Source: Monoplex corrugatus (taxonomy: Eukaryota; Mollusca; Gastropoda; Littorinimorpha; Ranellidae). From it: a stretch of DNA of 64,000 nucleotides. This document shows positions 41,601 to 52,839 of this stretch, one piece after another. Position numbers and translations under genes: made by a program. How positions within the stretch are numbered: the first letter of the stretch is position 1; every line of letters starts with the position of its first letter. Under the pieces are notes generated by a model that was not told the origin of the DNA, ran no database searches, and saw only the letters and a list, made by a program, of their open reading frames with translations. The stretch is taken from the NCBI GenBank assembly GCA_030674185.1, contig CM060312.1, forward strand, positions 67,861,737 to 67,925,736, in the 5' to 3' direction.

Positions 41601-41779
41601 CTGCGGGTGGGCACGTAACAGGGAAGGGGGAGGGGGAAAGGGTGTACTTAAAGGGACGCCACTAGGCCGTCAACAAGGGAGGTCACTGTATTGATCTGTA
41701 TCGGACAGGTCGTTGAGTCGTTAGTTTACCGTAGATCTACTTTACGGAATTTGTTTTGTGGATTCTTTTGACTACCGAG
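41600..41779 (+). promoter_or_regulatory. HDAC6: Probable promoter and non-coding first exon of the deacetylase gene
   Basis: GC-richer sequence around 41600-41690 precedes a stretch ending in a strong donor, CCGAG|GTAAGA, at 41779/41780. No ATG frame is needed here because the next exon begins with 7 untranslated bases before its ATG. The transcription start cannot be placed by eye; exon 1 probably lies within 41690-41779. Confidence 0.5.
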
Positions 41780-41914
41780 GTAAGAACAGAGATTCGTATG
41801 ACCAGAGAACGTAGTGCATAATAACTGTAATCATGTCTTGTATTTAGTCTTTAGTTGGCAAAGGTGTTCTTGGAAAGTACTTAACATTTTAACTAAGAAC
41901 TAATGTAATGTAAC

Positions 41915-42027
<113 letters not shown>

Positions 42028-42131
42028 TAATCTGGTAGTACTTTTTTTCTTGATAAACTGAGTGGTAATATCGTATTTTTGAATACACTGATTGAACAGA
42101 TTCATATATTTATCCTCTTAACTTGTTACAG

Positions 42132-42327
42132 ATTTATAATGGATACTGCACAATCTGCTGTGGATGGCCAGATGGAGTCATCAGCAGTAGAAGAGATGAA
42201 AGAGCTAACTGACTCAGGCTCTGGAGGCAAACAAGGACCAGAGACAGAGCAGCAAAGAAATGAACCCGCTCAGAAAGAATCTGACAGTGATTCTGACACA
42301 GAACTATTAAGGAACATGGCATCCATG
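42132..42327 (+). CDS. HDAC6: Class IIb histone deacetylase (HDAC6-like), first coding exon
   Basis: The gene encodes a zinc-dependent deacetylase removing acetyl groups from lysines; HDAC6-type enzymes act mainly in the cytoplasm, on tubulin and other proteins. This exon follows the acceptor ACTTGTTACAG, has ATG at 42139, and supplies 63 residues of polar, acidic N-terminal tail (SDSDSDTELLRNMASM) before the donor ATG|GTAAAA, phase 0. Five further exons follow with consistent phases. Across them the order is: acidic tail, the deacetylase start (GTGFIYDKLFSRH, DSGYPECPERI), helical region, and RPPGHHA. The spliced product in this window is about 234 residues, so at least two thirds of one catalytic domain lies beyond. 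HDAC10 is the main alternative; single or double domain architecture cannot be decided here. Confidence 0.75.
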
Positions 42328-43632
42328 GTAAAAAGATGAAGATAAAAACAGCAATATTAACTGTTTTTAATGCATCAATATGGTTATTGATATTTATTAC
42401 AACTTAGAGAAAAAAAAAATATGGCAAGTTAAAAAGCAAATAAACAACCATACAGATAATTATCCGTCTGTTTCTTTTCATATTTTATGTATCTGTATAT
42501 TTGCCTAGTCTTTTTTTTTATTTGCTTTATGTTGGTTTGGGTTTTGCTTTTACGTCATACTACAAAAGCTTTAACTTTATAGTCTGTATCAATATTCTCT
42601 GTTGGATAAAAACTTGGGAAGAATTATGTCAGTCAGGACTTCAGTCCTTTCAATCCCTTCATCAAATTTTCCTCACCTTGCATCCATCTTTCATCTCCCA
42701 AATTACCCAAAGAACTACAGCTGCCATTGAGTTGATGGTTCTGTTAAACTTAAAGGTACCAATTTGATAGTTTCATTTATTTTTGTTTCTGTTTGACTTG
42801 AAAATTTAAGAGAGTTTTTCTTCCACAATTCTTTACACATGTGTCTGTCTCACTGTCTCAGAAATTTGAGAGGGTTTTTAAACCGCAGTTCTTTACATAT
42901 GTCTGTCTCACTGTCTCGAAAATTTGAGAGGGTTTTTTGACTGCAATATCTTATTGTCATTTACAACATTTGACATAAAGTCGATTTCTCAAAGCCAATG
43001 ACTGTGACAGCTTCAAAATTCAAAATGTTATTTGTAATTGATTTTAGTTTTTGAGGGTGTATTTTATTTCTGAAGTTCTTTCAAGACAAATTTCATTGTT
43101 CATGATGTCAAACTTCATTTGTTAACCATCTTTACTGGATCTTGATTTCACTGACTAATGACTAATGTTACATGTATGCTTTTGACTCTATTGGACATAC
43201 AGCATTGAGTTGTTCAGATCCCCTTGTGAATTTGTGATGACATAACTGTACTCTGAGTGAGTATTAAATCAGACACTTTGTAAATAAAACTTTTTGTTTG
43301 ATTGTTGATTTGAATAGCAGTAAGGGGAATGACACAGTAAAATTTAATATTTTTTAGTGTATGCTGTTTAAATCCAGTTGACTAAAACCTAATTGAGTCT
43401 ACTAAACTGTAATTTCTAAGATACATCAAGTTGCACTATGTATGTGTGTGCACTATGTGTATGTGTGAGTGGTGTGTGTGTGTGTGTGTGTGTGTGTTAC
43501 ACATGTATAAAAATTTATATAATAGATTTTGATTCATATGTATACTGTACACACATGTGTGCATGCAGGTATGAATAATTTATTTGCATGGTGTCATATG
43601 AACTAAATTTGTTGCATTTATGTTTGTTTTAG
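42328..43632 (+). other. Deacetylase intron, nothing recognised except (TG)n
   Basis: AT-rich intron. A short TG array lies at 43470-43497. A short tandem similarity around TTTGAGAGGGTTTTT occurs near 42.86 and 42.93 kb. No other feature is seen. Confidence 0.6.
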
Positions 43633-43667
43633 AATGTAGCAGAAGAAGGGCCAGCTCAATATAAGGG
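43633..43667 (+). CDS. HDAC6: HDAC6-like, micro-exon
   Basis: This 35-bp exon lies between TTTGTTTTAG and the donor GTAAGC. It encodes NVAEEGPAQYK plus two bases of a Gly codon completed by the next exon. It joins the acidic tail to the start of the catalytic domain. It is too short to show on its own, but phases on both sides agree (0 in, 2 out). Confidence 0.7.
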
Positions 43668-43949
43668 GTAAGCATTTGTGCTACATTTGATTGAATTGTA
43701 AATGTTTCCTATTGTTAAAAGAAGATTTGGGAATTTCTTGATGTGAAATATATTTGACATGAAGGTGGTGTGTCATAGGCATGATAGATGTGACTCACAC
43801 TTGATAGAAACAAGTGTACTGTAATAGTAAGAAAGGGTAGAGAAAAATCAGTTATAGTTCCAAACACCTCCACTCCTTTTCTCTCTCTCATGGTCAGATA
43901 CAAGTCCATTGAATGCTCAGTGTAAAATGAAGAAAGTCAGATATTTGTG

Positions 43950-44472
43950 CTCCCCTTTGTGGATGCTTGCGACTCTTCAGTATAAATAGTATCCCCACTT
44001 TCTGGAAATTCTGTGCTAGAAATTTCTGCTTTTCTGTCACTCCCTTTGTTTCTGCTTTGTTCCATTGCTTTCTGTCATTTCTTCCTTTCAGTTTCTGCCC
44101 TGCTTGTCCATTCGCCTGTATGTGTTCGATAAAGTCTTGCGTGCATTCTCTTAGGATTGACAGTTGGGTACATAAGTGCAGTTTTGGCTCTAGGGAAATG
44201 AGATGCAGAAGCAATTTTAGGTAACTTAATATATGTTTTAGTGTCCTTAGTTATGTTAAGATTTGTATTCAGATATTTTTTTTAAATCCCCAGTGTGATA
44301 AACTGGACAGAGCAGTCAACGCCAAGAGCATCTCCTTAGATTATGTGCGTGAATGCATTGATATGTATACTTAATTTTCTTTTTCTTTTGATCCTGTTGA
44401 AGTATTGTATATGTTATGAAATGGTTATAGCCCTGATATGGCTCAACACAGTCAGCTGGACTTTAAAATAAC
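43950..44472 (+). repeat. Interspersed repeat A, copy 2
   Basis: Shares AGTATAAATAGTATCCCCAC, GTTCCATTGCTTTCTG, AGGATTGACAGTTGG and GCCCTGATATGGCTCAAC with the copies at 17550 and 46545. Ends in an AT/AAC-type tail typical of retroposed sequences. Lies 70 bp before the next deacetylase exon. Confidence 0.85.
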
Positions 44473-44539
44473 AGATATTTGTGCAGTCAAGGTTTTCATT
44501 GCTTTCCCCATCTTTTTAACAATATGTTCATGATTTCAG

Positions 44540-44681
44540 AACTGGCTTCATCTATGACAAGCTGTTTTCACGTCACAAAAACGAGTGGGACTCAGGTTAC
44601 CCAGAATGTCCTGAACGCATCCTGCAGCCATTTGCTCGTTGTCAGGAGATGGGATTGGTGGAACGGTGCACACGCATTCCT
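44540..44681 (+). CDS. HDAC6: HDAC6-like, start of catalytic domain
   Basis: After the acceptor CATGATTTCAG the first base completes the Gly codon of the micro-exon. Forty-seven codons follow: TGFIYDKLFSRHKNEWDSG, YPECPERILQPFARCQ and EMGLVERCTRIP. This matches the opening of class II deacetylase domains (T-G-hydrophobic-YD, then HPE.PERI, then GL..RC). Donor CCT|GTAAGG, phase 0. Confidence 0.9.
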
Positions 44682-45089
44682 GTAAGGAAAACCAGAAGGA
44701 GTTGTGTTGTGTTGTGTTGTGATGCATTGTGATGTGTTGTGTTGTCTGGTCTGGTCTTTTCTTGTTATATCAAAGACGTGTTCTGACTCATTTTTGTGTA
44801 CTTGTAGTTCTTATCTGCTTGAAGGCTGGCAGTCATGTTGATTAAGATTTGAAAGGAAAAAGCTTGGCTTTTGGATTTGCCTCAAGTTGCAAAACAGAAA
44901 TGTTACATCTTACATCATAGACATGTCTTCTTATGTTTAGTTCTTTAAATAGTGTTCTCTAGATATTTGCCTCTATTATTCAGAGTTTGAAGTTTTAGAG
45001 ATATTCATCATGCTCGGACAGCTTTATATGTGTTCCACCCATATCTGCATGCAGTTATCTAGCAGACTCCTTGAACCTGTACAAAACTC
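44682..45089. other. Deacetylase intron, nothing recognised
   Basis: A short GTGTTGT-type pentanucleotide run lies at 44702-44745. Otherwise no feature is seen. Confidence 0.5.
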
Positions 45090-45290
45090 TATGCGCTGGT
45101 AGGGTCATGAAATGGAGAGGTGTGGAGAGGGACTTATGAAACACTAACCTGATACCACCAGAAGGATGGAAACATTAAGATGGGCAGAGAACAGGCCAGT
45201 TTTTAATGTTACAGCCTGAGATTGAACTCAAGATATAAGATCCTGAGTCCATGGCTCTATCAAAAGAAGTGACCAGCCTGTGAATGTGAC
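45090..45290 (-). repeat. tRNA-derived SINE B, copy 1 (diverged)
   Basis: Shares CCTGATACCACCAGAA and ACATTAAGATGGG...GGCCAGTTTTTAATG with 47650-47895. The tRNA-like head is at the high-coordinate end with a degraded box B (GAGTTCAATC on the minus strand). Confidence 0.7.
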
Positions 45291-45604
45291 GTGAACTGTG
45301 GAATACATAGAAAGAAGGAAAATAACAAACAACAACAACGAAGATAAGTGTACATGAGGAGACTTAAAGCCAGCAAATTTTTCTTCCAGTGGAAGCACTT
45401 GAAGACAAAAGATATAAAGCTTTTGCGGCATCTGCAGTGACGAAAATATGCAGTCTGGTATTTGATTGAAAGAAAGCATACAGATACACATGTTCTTGTA
45501 TGAAAAGACGATGATGTTTGTCCTGAGTTTGTCATTTCCTTTGATTTGAACTGAGGAGATTTCTTAGGTACATGTTTGTCCACAAGTTAATTGAAACCTT
45601 TTTT

Positions 45605-45795
45605 TTAACCCTTTGGCTCTCACACCCCATCCACCAACTGCGAAAACTTAATCCTTTGACTCCCTCACCCTGTCCACCAGCACCCAGCAGGAAACTGGTG
45701 GATAGGATATGGGAGTCAGGGGTACGTTTTTGCTTTGCTAGCATGATTGACAATGCAGGAAGCTGGTGGACAAGGTGCCGAAGTCAAAGGGTTAA
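45605..45795. mobile_element. TTAA-family palindromic MITE
   Basis: Begins TTAACCCTTTGGCTCTCACA and ends GTGCCGAAGTCAAAGGGTTAA. Internal inverted modules flank AAACTGGTGGATAGG and GCTAGCATG. No ORF. Confidence 0.9.
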
Positions 45796-46031
45796 GTATG
45801 CAGATCATGGATGTCATTCTTTTAGCTCATGTATGCTTCTTATAGTGAAGATATTTAAGTGGGAGATTCTGTCTTGTGATTTGTGGAGTACACTGTCCAG
45901 TTCAACTGTGGAACAGAAGCAGATTTGTGTCCACGTTTTGTTGAAACTTTTTGATATTATTGTTGTTATCGTTTAGTATGATGTACTTCAGGAGAATGTG
46001 AGGAACATGTGTGGTGTGTATGATGTCCCAG

Positions 46032-46169
46032 ATAACCTACGCAACAGAAGACCAGATCCAGTGGCATCACTCACTGAATCATCTGGAGTTGGCCAAAGAA
46101 ACGGCGTCCATGTCACCCAAACAAAGAAAGGAACTGGCAAAGAAGTATGACTCCTGGTATGTTAATGAG
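46032..46169 (+). CDS. HDAC6: HDAC6-like, third catalytic-domain exon
   Basis: The acceptor is TATGATGTCCCAG. Forty-six codons read ITYATEDQIQWHHSLNHLEL, AKETASMSPKQRKELAKK and YDSWYVNE before a consensus donor GAG|GTAAGT, phase 0. In the family this covers the ATE.E....H segment and the helix preceding the SIY..P strand. The local order and phase agree with neighbouring exons. Confidence 0.85.
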
Positions 46170-46544
46170 GTAAGTTTGTGAATGTGAAATGTTTTATATT
46201 ACATTCATGGGTCTCTGCGTCCAGAATTTTTTTTAAGCACCTTACCCTTCAACTCACTTTCCATTCAGCTCTGTTGTTTTTGTTATAAGTTTCAATCTTG
46301 GTAATCTGATGGTTATTGTTATTTGATATGTTTTGGTATTGCGCTGGTTTCCAAACTCATTTGGACTGCACATTACTCATAGGAACCAGAAATAACACTT
46401 ATTTGTACAACAGAACAAGACAGTCCACTTGGTTGATGTTTTGTTGAATAGGAGAACAAAACATTATTGAAAAATCAAGGAAATCTCAGTACTGTTTTTT
46501 TCCACTAAGTTTAGTTGTATTTATTCCTAGTTATTTTTTTTGTG
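46170..46544. other. Deacetylase intron, nothing recognised
   Basis: AT-rich, no repeat or coding signal identified. Confidence 0.5.
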
Positions 46545-47252
46545 TACGCTTGACAAAGGCCATTTGGCCCAAAATGTGGGCCTATCTTGTTTTGTTATTC
46601 TAGACACACATTGGTACCCAATTGTTGTGTGTTTCTGTTTCCAGTATGCTTGAATTCTGGCAGTTACTTTGCTTTTTAGATTTCATATTATTTGTAATCA
46701 TCCCCCGTGGGGATGCTGGGGACTCTATCAGTATAAATAGTATCCCCACCTGGAAATTCTGTGCTAGAAATTTCCTCTTTTCTATCACTGTCTTTGTTTC
46801 TGTCTTGTTCCATTGCTTTCTGTTGTTTCTTCCTATCATTTTCTGTCTTGCTGGTCCATTCACCTGTAGGTGGTCAATAAAATCTTATGTACTTTTTCTT
46901 AGGATTGGTAATTGGGTACATGTGTTAAGTGCATTTTTGACTCTAGGGAGTTGAGATATGTGGAAGCAATTTGGGGTAATTTATGCTTGTTTTTATATAT
47001 GTTTTGGTGTCTTTAGTTATGTTTAGATTTGTATTCAGGTATGTTTTTTAAATTCCCTGTGCGATGAATTGGACTGAGTGGTCAGTGCCGGGGGCATGTC
47101 CTTGGATTATGTGCTCGAATGCATTGATATGTGTACTTAATTTTCTTTTCTTTTTTTTTTCTATTGAAGTTTTGTATGTTTTGAAGTGGTTGTAGCCTTG
47201 ATATGGCTCTACGCAGTCAGCTGGGCTTTAAACAACAATAACAACAACAACA
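46545..47252 (+). repeat. Interspersed repeat A, copy 3 (longest)
   Basis: Extends further 5' than the other copies, starting CTTGACAAAGGCCATTTGGC, a phrase also found in the foldback at 5530-5834. It ends CAGCTGGGCTTTAAACAAC followed by an AAC-type tail. Non-coding. Confidence 0.8.
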
Positions 47253-47454
47253 GTATTTGTACTCAGATCTGTTAGTGAAGCATGGAGAGCTCAAGGTGTT
47301 AGGTGAACTGACTACATTACACTATGTTGTTGTACAGTATGTATCTTTGATGGATGTGCATTCTGGTTTTCATGTTTCCATTGGCCAACCATTGAATGTA
47401 TTTGCAGGATCTTTAGTGTGTTTATTTGATATTCTGTGTGTGTATACACAAAAA

Positions 47455-47592
47455 GCGGGTCTAGGCACTGGCAGGTTTGTGCACATGTTGAGGCAGGAGA
47501 TCTAAAAAGTCTGTACTATATATCCCCCAGATGGAGATGTCTAAGTGGATTGAACCCAAGGTATTCTGATTACAAGTCTAATGTTTACCCAC
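47455..47592 (-). repeat. tRNA-derived SINE D, copy 2
   Basis: On the minus strand: GTAAACATTAGACTTGTAAT, then box B-like GGGTTCAATCC, then a body ending CTGCCAGTGCCTAGACC, matching 40305-40440. Confidence 0.7.
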
Positions 47593-47649
47593 TTTAGTGT
47601 TCTTGAAAACATATGTTGTTGTGGTTGTGTGTGCATTTTGTTTTTTGAT

Positions 47650-47895
47650 TGATTGATTTGGTTCAGTTTTTATGTCGGTACCCATCTCAGGTGATATGGT
47701 CGACAGGGATAACCATCCCAGGGAAGTGGGGGAAGGGGGACCTATCTAATCCTATACTGACACCACCAGAATAACAATGATGTTAAGATGGGACAGTGAG
47801 AAGGCCAGTTTTAATGTAGTGCACCCCGGAATTTGAACCCACAACCATTAGCATGTGAATCCGACGCTCAAACCAACTGAGCTACTGGGGCCCGC
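47650..47895 (-). repeat. tRNA-derived SINE B, copy 2
   Basis: Minus-strand head with box A TAGCTCAGTTGG and box B GGTTCAAATTCC at tRNA-like spacing (47832-47893), then a body running to about 47650. The body continues without a 3' acceptor end, so it is a SINE, not a tRNA gene. Confidence 0.85.
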
Positions 47896-48602
47896 TAGTG
47901 CATTTTGTATGTGTTCATACCTCATTTATATGGTAAACCTAAAAGAGAGGGAGGTATAATATAGATGGATGATGCAGTGAGACATTGTTTTTACAAGGGG
48001 AAGTGAATTTTTTTTATTCTGAAGGCTGGAATAGTTGTTTTAGTAGTTGTAGTACAGTGACATATCTTCTGGTGAAGAGTGATGGAACTGCATGTGGCAC
48101 TGTTACTAACCTACATTGCAGTCTTGAAGACCACAGGCATTGTGCAGCTTTCACAGTGAAAGAAAAACAAAATATTAGGCAGACAATGGAAGTCCATCAG
48201 TGGTGGGATCATAGTTTCTGCAATGAACACAGGTTTCTGAAACAAACATTGTCGTATGTCTCAGTGCCTATATGATGGCATTATTTCACTACAGCACTGT
48301 GCTTGTGAATGCTGACACTTAGCATATATATTTGATATTACAATGATCTTTGTATAAGATAATACGGGTTTTTGATTGAAGTACCGAATCCAATATCAAA
48401 TCAAGGTTAATGAAAGAATTGTGGAAGTTATTTGATTGATTTGTATGTCTACATAGTTTTGTTAAAATGAGACTGAATAAATTGGTTTTGTTACAGTTAC
48501 ACTTGTCATTTTCAAATTCAGATTTCTGGATTTCAAAAGTATGTTAATTGTAGAATGATCAAAATTTTGTCACAGTTTGATGAGTAAGTTTATTGTTCAC
48601 AG
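47896..48602. other. Deacetylase intron, nothing recognised
   Basis: No repeat family or coding signal is recognised in this stretch. Confidence 0.5.
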
Positions 48603-48674
48603 GCAACCTTTGAGTGCAGCCTAGCTGCTGCCGGCAGTTCTGTGACACTCATGGACCAGATCTTGCAGAAAAAG
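48603..48674 (+). CDS. HDAC6: HDAC6-like, short catalytic-domain exon
   Basis: After TTTATTGTTCACAG, 24 codons read ATFECSLAAAGSSVTLMDQ then ILQKK, ending AAG|GTATGG in phase 0. This is the T(F/Y)xxxxLAAGS helix that precedes the active-site strand in class II enzymes. The next exon, 15 kb away, continues in the same phase directly into the active-site strand, so no exon appears to be missing between them. Confidence 0.88.
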
Positions 48675-48737
48675 GTATGGTGGTATAATCTGTAATAAAA
48701 TTTTAATCAACCTAAGTACTTGATACTTGGCTTTTTT

Positions 48738-48789
48738 TTTTTTTTTACATATATTTGTGTGTGGGTGTGGTTTGTTTGAGGTAGGGAGG

Positions 48790-48857
<68 letters not shown>
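48738..48857. repeat. Poly-T and (TG)n microsatellite
   Basis: Poly-T near 48731-48746 and a TG array at 48790-48857. Confidence 0.95.
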
Positions 48858-48860
<3 letters not shown>

Positions 48861-48900
48861 ATGACTTTGTTGGTTTTTCATCGTTTACTTTCTGTTTAAG

Positions 48901-49098
48901 TTAACCCTTTGACTCCCACACCCTGTCCACCAGCATCCTGCATTGTGAACCATGCTAGCAAAGCAAAAACATAACCCTATAACTCCCTCACCCTACCCAC
49001 CAGCTTCCTACAGTAAGCTGGTGGATAAGGTGAGAGAGTCAAAAGTTAAATTCTTTTGCAGTTGGTAGATAGGTAAGATGCAGGGGTCAGAGGGTTAA
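48901..49098. mobile_element. TTAA-family palindromic MITE
   Basis: Begins TTAACCCTTTGACTCCCACA, carries the CATGCTAGCAAAGCAAAAAC block and an inner hairpin (CCCACCAGCTTCCTACAG with its complement), and ends CAGAGGGTTAA. Confidence 0.9.
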
Positions 49099-49099
49099 A

Positions 49100-50050
49100 T
49101 AAGTGTTGGAATTTGCATAACAGCCTCAGAGGCAGCATGTACCAATGGATCAGGTCATGTCTGTATGACTGCAGAGCCGGGGAACTTGTAGATGGGCAAA
49201 GTGTTGCTGTGCCGGGGAGTACCTCAAGGAGAGTATTGTCACCAACTCCGTTCATACTCTTCATCAGCGTCCTCATGCCTGAGCTACCCAAAAGAATACA
49301 TGAAACCTTCTAAGCAGATAACCTAGTACCTTGGTGCACTGATGACCATGCAGTAACCACAACCTAATTCTTTGATGCTTTAAGAGTATGCAATAATTGC
49401 CACCTACTGCATGCAACTAGACCTGGACAGACTTTCAGCCTGGACCAATACTTTGTGTGACCATCAACAAAGTAAAATCATTGACCACACATTTCTCTCA
49501 CTCTACCAAACACAACCGGGAAACCTAACCCTAGGAGACATAAAACTACAACATGAAGACCAACAAAAATTCCTGGGAGTGGCATTGGATAAGCAGCTCA
49601 CATGGAAGCAACACACACAGAATGCAAAAGCCAAGGTCAGAAGAAAGCTGAACACATGAGAAAACTGGCAGGAACACAGTGGGGTGCCAACAAAATGATT
49701 CTCGTCTTCTTGAATGCTGTTTGTGGCTTGGCCGATTCTGCTGGCTATTTCGGATGTGCTTCTGCCTTATGGAAATGAAAACCATAAAAGCTCTGTTTTG
49801 AACATGCCAGCTACCCGACAATTACCACTAGCTGTTCCAGCAAGAGCAAATCATTGTCCTCTGCCTGGGGACTAGGCACAATAGATTGAACAAACACATG
49901 AACATGCGCTTGAGACTCATCCCTCCCATTACCACTGTTGAGAAGCTGACCAGACGGCAGCGATTTGTACTGGTCACTGAGGGAGGAGATGTGGCCAAAA
50001 CCCCTGAACCTGTGTTAGATGCTGTAGGGACCTGTGGATGTGCTTCAGAA
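49100..50050 (+). pseudogene. Decayed LINE RT, same family as 3120-4297
   Basis: Readable RT pieces are MYQWIRSCLYDCRAGELVDG, LSPTPFILFISVLMPELPK, LDRLSAWTN, and KFLGVALDKQLTWKQHTQN, the last equivalent to LGITFDKRQ at 3.2 kb. The catalytic motif is lost to stops. A short RTE-derived fragment (CTTGGCCGATTCTGCTGGC) is inserted at about 49695-49762. Confidence 0.7.
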
Positions 50051-50469
50051 GAAAATTAATTTCATCTTCATGACTTAACTCCAAGTGTGATAACAAATGA
50101 GAAAAAGAAGCTGAGGTCTGATCAATGATGACAACAACAACAACAACTACAGCAAAACCAGGAGATATTTCTTGCTCCTGCACAAATCTCTCTTGTATGG
50201 TTCTGTACTTCATATTATCTCTTTGCAGGCAGTAGCAACAAGAACAACTTTACAGTAAACCATAACTGTGTGCTGTCTCAGCTTACCTCTGTCTGTTCCT
50301 GTCACAAAACAAAAATTTGTTATCTCATTGAGGAGCTTGTTTAATCCTTTTAGCTGTTGGGCGGTTTTGATAGCCATTCCCCGCTTTAGAACAGAGCTGA
50401 TACTTCAGCCTGAGGTCTCCTATTGAAAATACCTTCACAGAATTAAGACTTATATTGTCTAAATGACAG
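50051..50469. other. Deacetylase intron, nothing recognised
   Basis: A short CAA array lies near 50127-50145; otherwise no feature is seen. Confidence 0.5.
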
Positions 50470-51285
50470 ATGTCCTGTGTCTGTTCATCCTGCTGATGAC
50501 ACACTTTCCTGTTTGGATCTGTCAGTTTGTGATCTGGTCATTGTTTTTGGACTATGACTGGAGAGTGCTTGATGATCACATGGAAGTGACCACTTTTCTG
50601 TTTTCTTAACAAATATATACATTGAAACTAAATCCCTTCTGGAATGCCGTAATTTTAACAGGGCCAACTGGACTCTTTTCACTGTCAGCATTGAAACTGA
50701 ATTAGGGGAAGACAAAGTTCTGCTTAGTGAACATCCAGCAAACACTTTAACACACATTATTCTCAATTGTGCAAAATATAAAAGGCAGTTTCCGCATCAT
50801 ACAGTACCACAGATGCCTAAAAAAACAAACAAACAAACAAACAAAACCAGTTTATACATCATCAAGTACCTGAAATGTCTAAAACACCCTGGTTTAGCAT
50901 TGAATATAATCAAATTGACATTATTCTCAATTGTGAAAAAACAAAACAAAACAAAAAAACATACATTGTCAGGTACCTCAAATACCCAAAACACCCCGGT
51001 TTAGTGCTGAATGTAAACAAATTAAACAAGCATGCAAAAAGCTAAATGTTGTGTCTTCCAAACATCACAAGCCGACAGCATTTGGATCTTAAAAGCTCAG
51101 AGAGCAAAGTCCAGACATATTTCTAAAACTACTGAATGCAAATCTTTGAGAGATTTCTGCTCCAAACTTACTTCTCAAACCCCAAAGAAAAACATATGGG
51201 AAAAATCACCAAATATTTAACAGGATAACCACCTATCTCTGTGTCAAACCCATGTGCTAAGGTTTGAACAAAGGAAAAAAAAGCC
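50470..51285 (+). pseudogene. Decayed LINE, endonuclease/linker part
   Basis: Broken frames encode the end of an APE-type endonuclease and a linker rich in Cys/Lys with HISKTTECKSLRDFCSKLTS and TPKKNIWEK. The RT part of what looks like the same element starts about 2.5 kb further on (53800), with a 27-bp minisatellite and repeat F between. Confidence 0.55.
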
Positions 51286-51477
51286 CTAAACAATCCAAAA
51301 ATCTAACATTACTTTGCTACTACACAGACACCCACAATACATCAAATTGACTCCTGAGATTATGAGTTGACAAAACCAAGTCAGTTGTACATATATGAAT
51401 AACAGTAACCCAAACAAAACAAAACAAAACAAAACAAAAACCAAGTGTGACACTGTAGATGGCCACATGGATGGCCC

Positions 51478-52300
51478 CACTTCCTTACTCTGCAAAGCAT
51501 CCCTCACTTCCTTACACTGCAGAGCATCCCTCACTTCCTTACACTGCAAAGCATCCCTCACTTCCTTACACTGCAAAGCATCCCTCACATTCTTACACTG
51601 CAGAGCATCCTTCACTTACCCTGCAAAGCATCCCTTACTTCCTTACACTGCAAAGCATCCCTCACTTACCCTGCAAAGCATCCCTCACTTACCCTGCATA
51701 GCATCCCTCACTTCCTTACACTGCAAAGCATCCCTCACACTGCAAAGCATCCCTCACTTACACTGCAAAGCATCCCTCACATTGCAAAGCATCCCTCACT
51801 TCCTTACACTGCAAAACATCCCTCACTTCCTTACACTGCAAAGCATCCCTGACTTACACTGCAAAGCATCCCTCACTTCCTCACACTGCAAAGCATCCCT
51901 CACTTCCTTACACTGCAGAGCATCCCTCACTTCCTTACACTGCAGAGCATCCCTCACTTCCTTACACTGCAGAGCATCCCTCACTTCCTTACACTGCAAA
52001 GCATCCCTCACTTCCTTACACTGCAAAGCATCCCTCACTTCCTTACACTGCAGAGCATCCCTCACTTCCTTACACTGCAGAGCATCCCTCACTTCCTTAC
52101 ACTGCAGAGCATCCCTCACTTTCTTACACTGCAAAGCATCCCTCACTTCCTTACACTGCAAAGCATCCCTTACTTCCTTACACTGCAGAGCATCCCTCAC
52201 TTCCTTACACTGCAGAGCATCCCTCACTTCCTTACACTGCAAAGCATCCCTCACTTCCTTACACTGCAGAGCATCCCTCACTTCCTTACACTGCAAAGCT
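51478..52300. repeat. 27-bp minisatellite (~30 units)
   Basis: Units contain AGCATCCCTCACTTCC and CTTACACTGCA; a few are shortened. As 27 is divisible by 3, frames stay open on both strands, giving 9-residue periodic ORFs of 322 and 157 codons. These are not genes: they have no start context or family. Confidence 0.97.
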
Positions 52301-52839
52301 TTGGTTATAGTAAAGCTATGGTTAGTTCACTGGAGAACAGATTTAATTCCAAAACTACAGTAAAATGTCTGTAAGGGAACATTCATAATATTTTCCCAAG
52401 GTAATAACCCCACACATGCATATAAAGCATACAGTTATAGAATACTGCTGCATGCCTAGCACCCAGCTCTAACAATTATGCAATTGTAACAACTACTCTG
52501 TCATACAACTTTCAAGACTATCTTGCCACAATAATCCTAAACATGGTATCATGGACAACAAATTTGTCTGAAATTCCCAATGATGTATACGTTTCATCAG
52601 CACCTCTGCACCATACACTATTAAACAAATGAGCCACTATTATTGTTATGAATAATATAACACTTTGTATGGCCTCCTGCATTTATGAATATTGTGCGGC
52701 CGTCCACTTGATGATTACAATAAAATACACATGCACAACAAACAAGAACGGTGTTTACACATTATTGCACCATTTGCCCTCCTGTTTCCATAAACAAAAC
52801 GTATGAACAGTCTCTATCAACACCTGGCTTTTTGGGTAA
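52301..52839. other. Deacetylase intron, nothing recognised
   Basis: AT-rich, no coding signal. Confidence 0.45.

Noticed and set aside
41337..41694. Short ORFs upstream of the deacetylase first exon as a separate gene
   Set aside because: They are driven by a T-rich run translating to Phe/Leu; no domain is visible.
51395..52363. 322-codon plus and 157-codon minus ORFs
   Set aside because: Both are produced by the 27-bp minisatellite; frames stay open because the unit is divisible by three.
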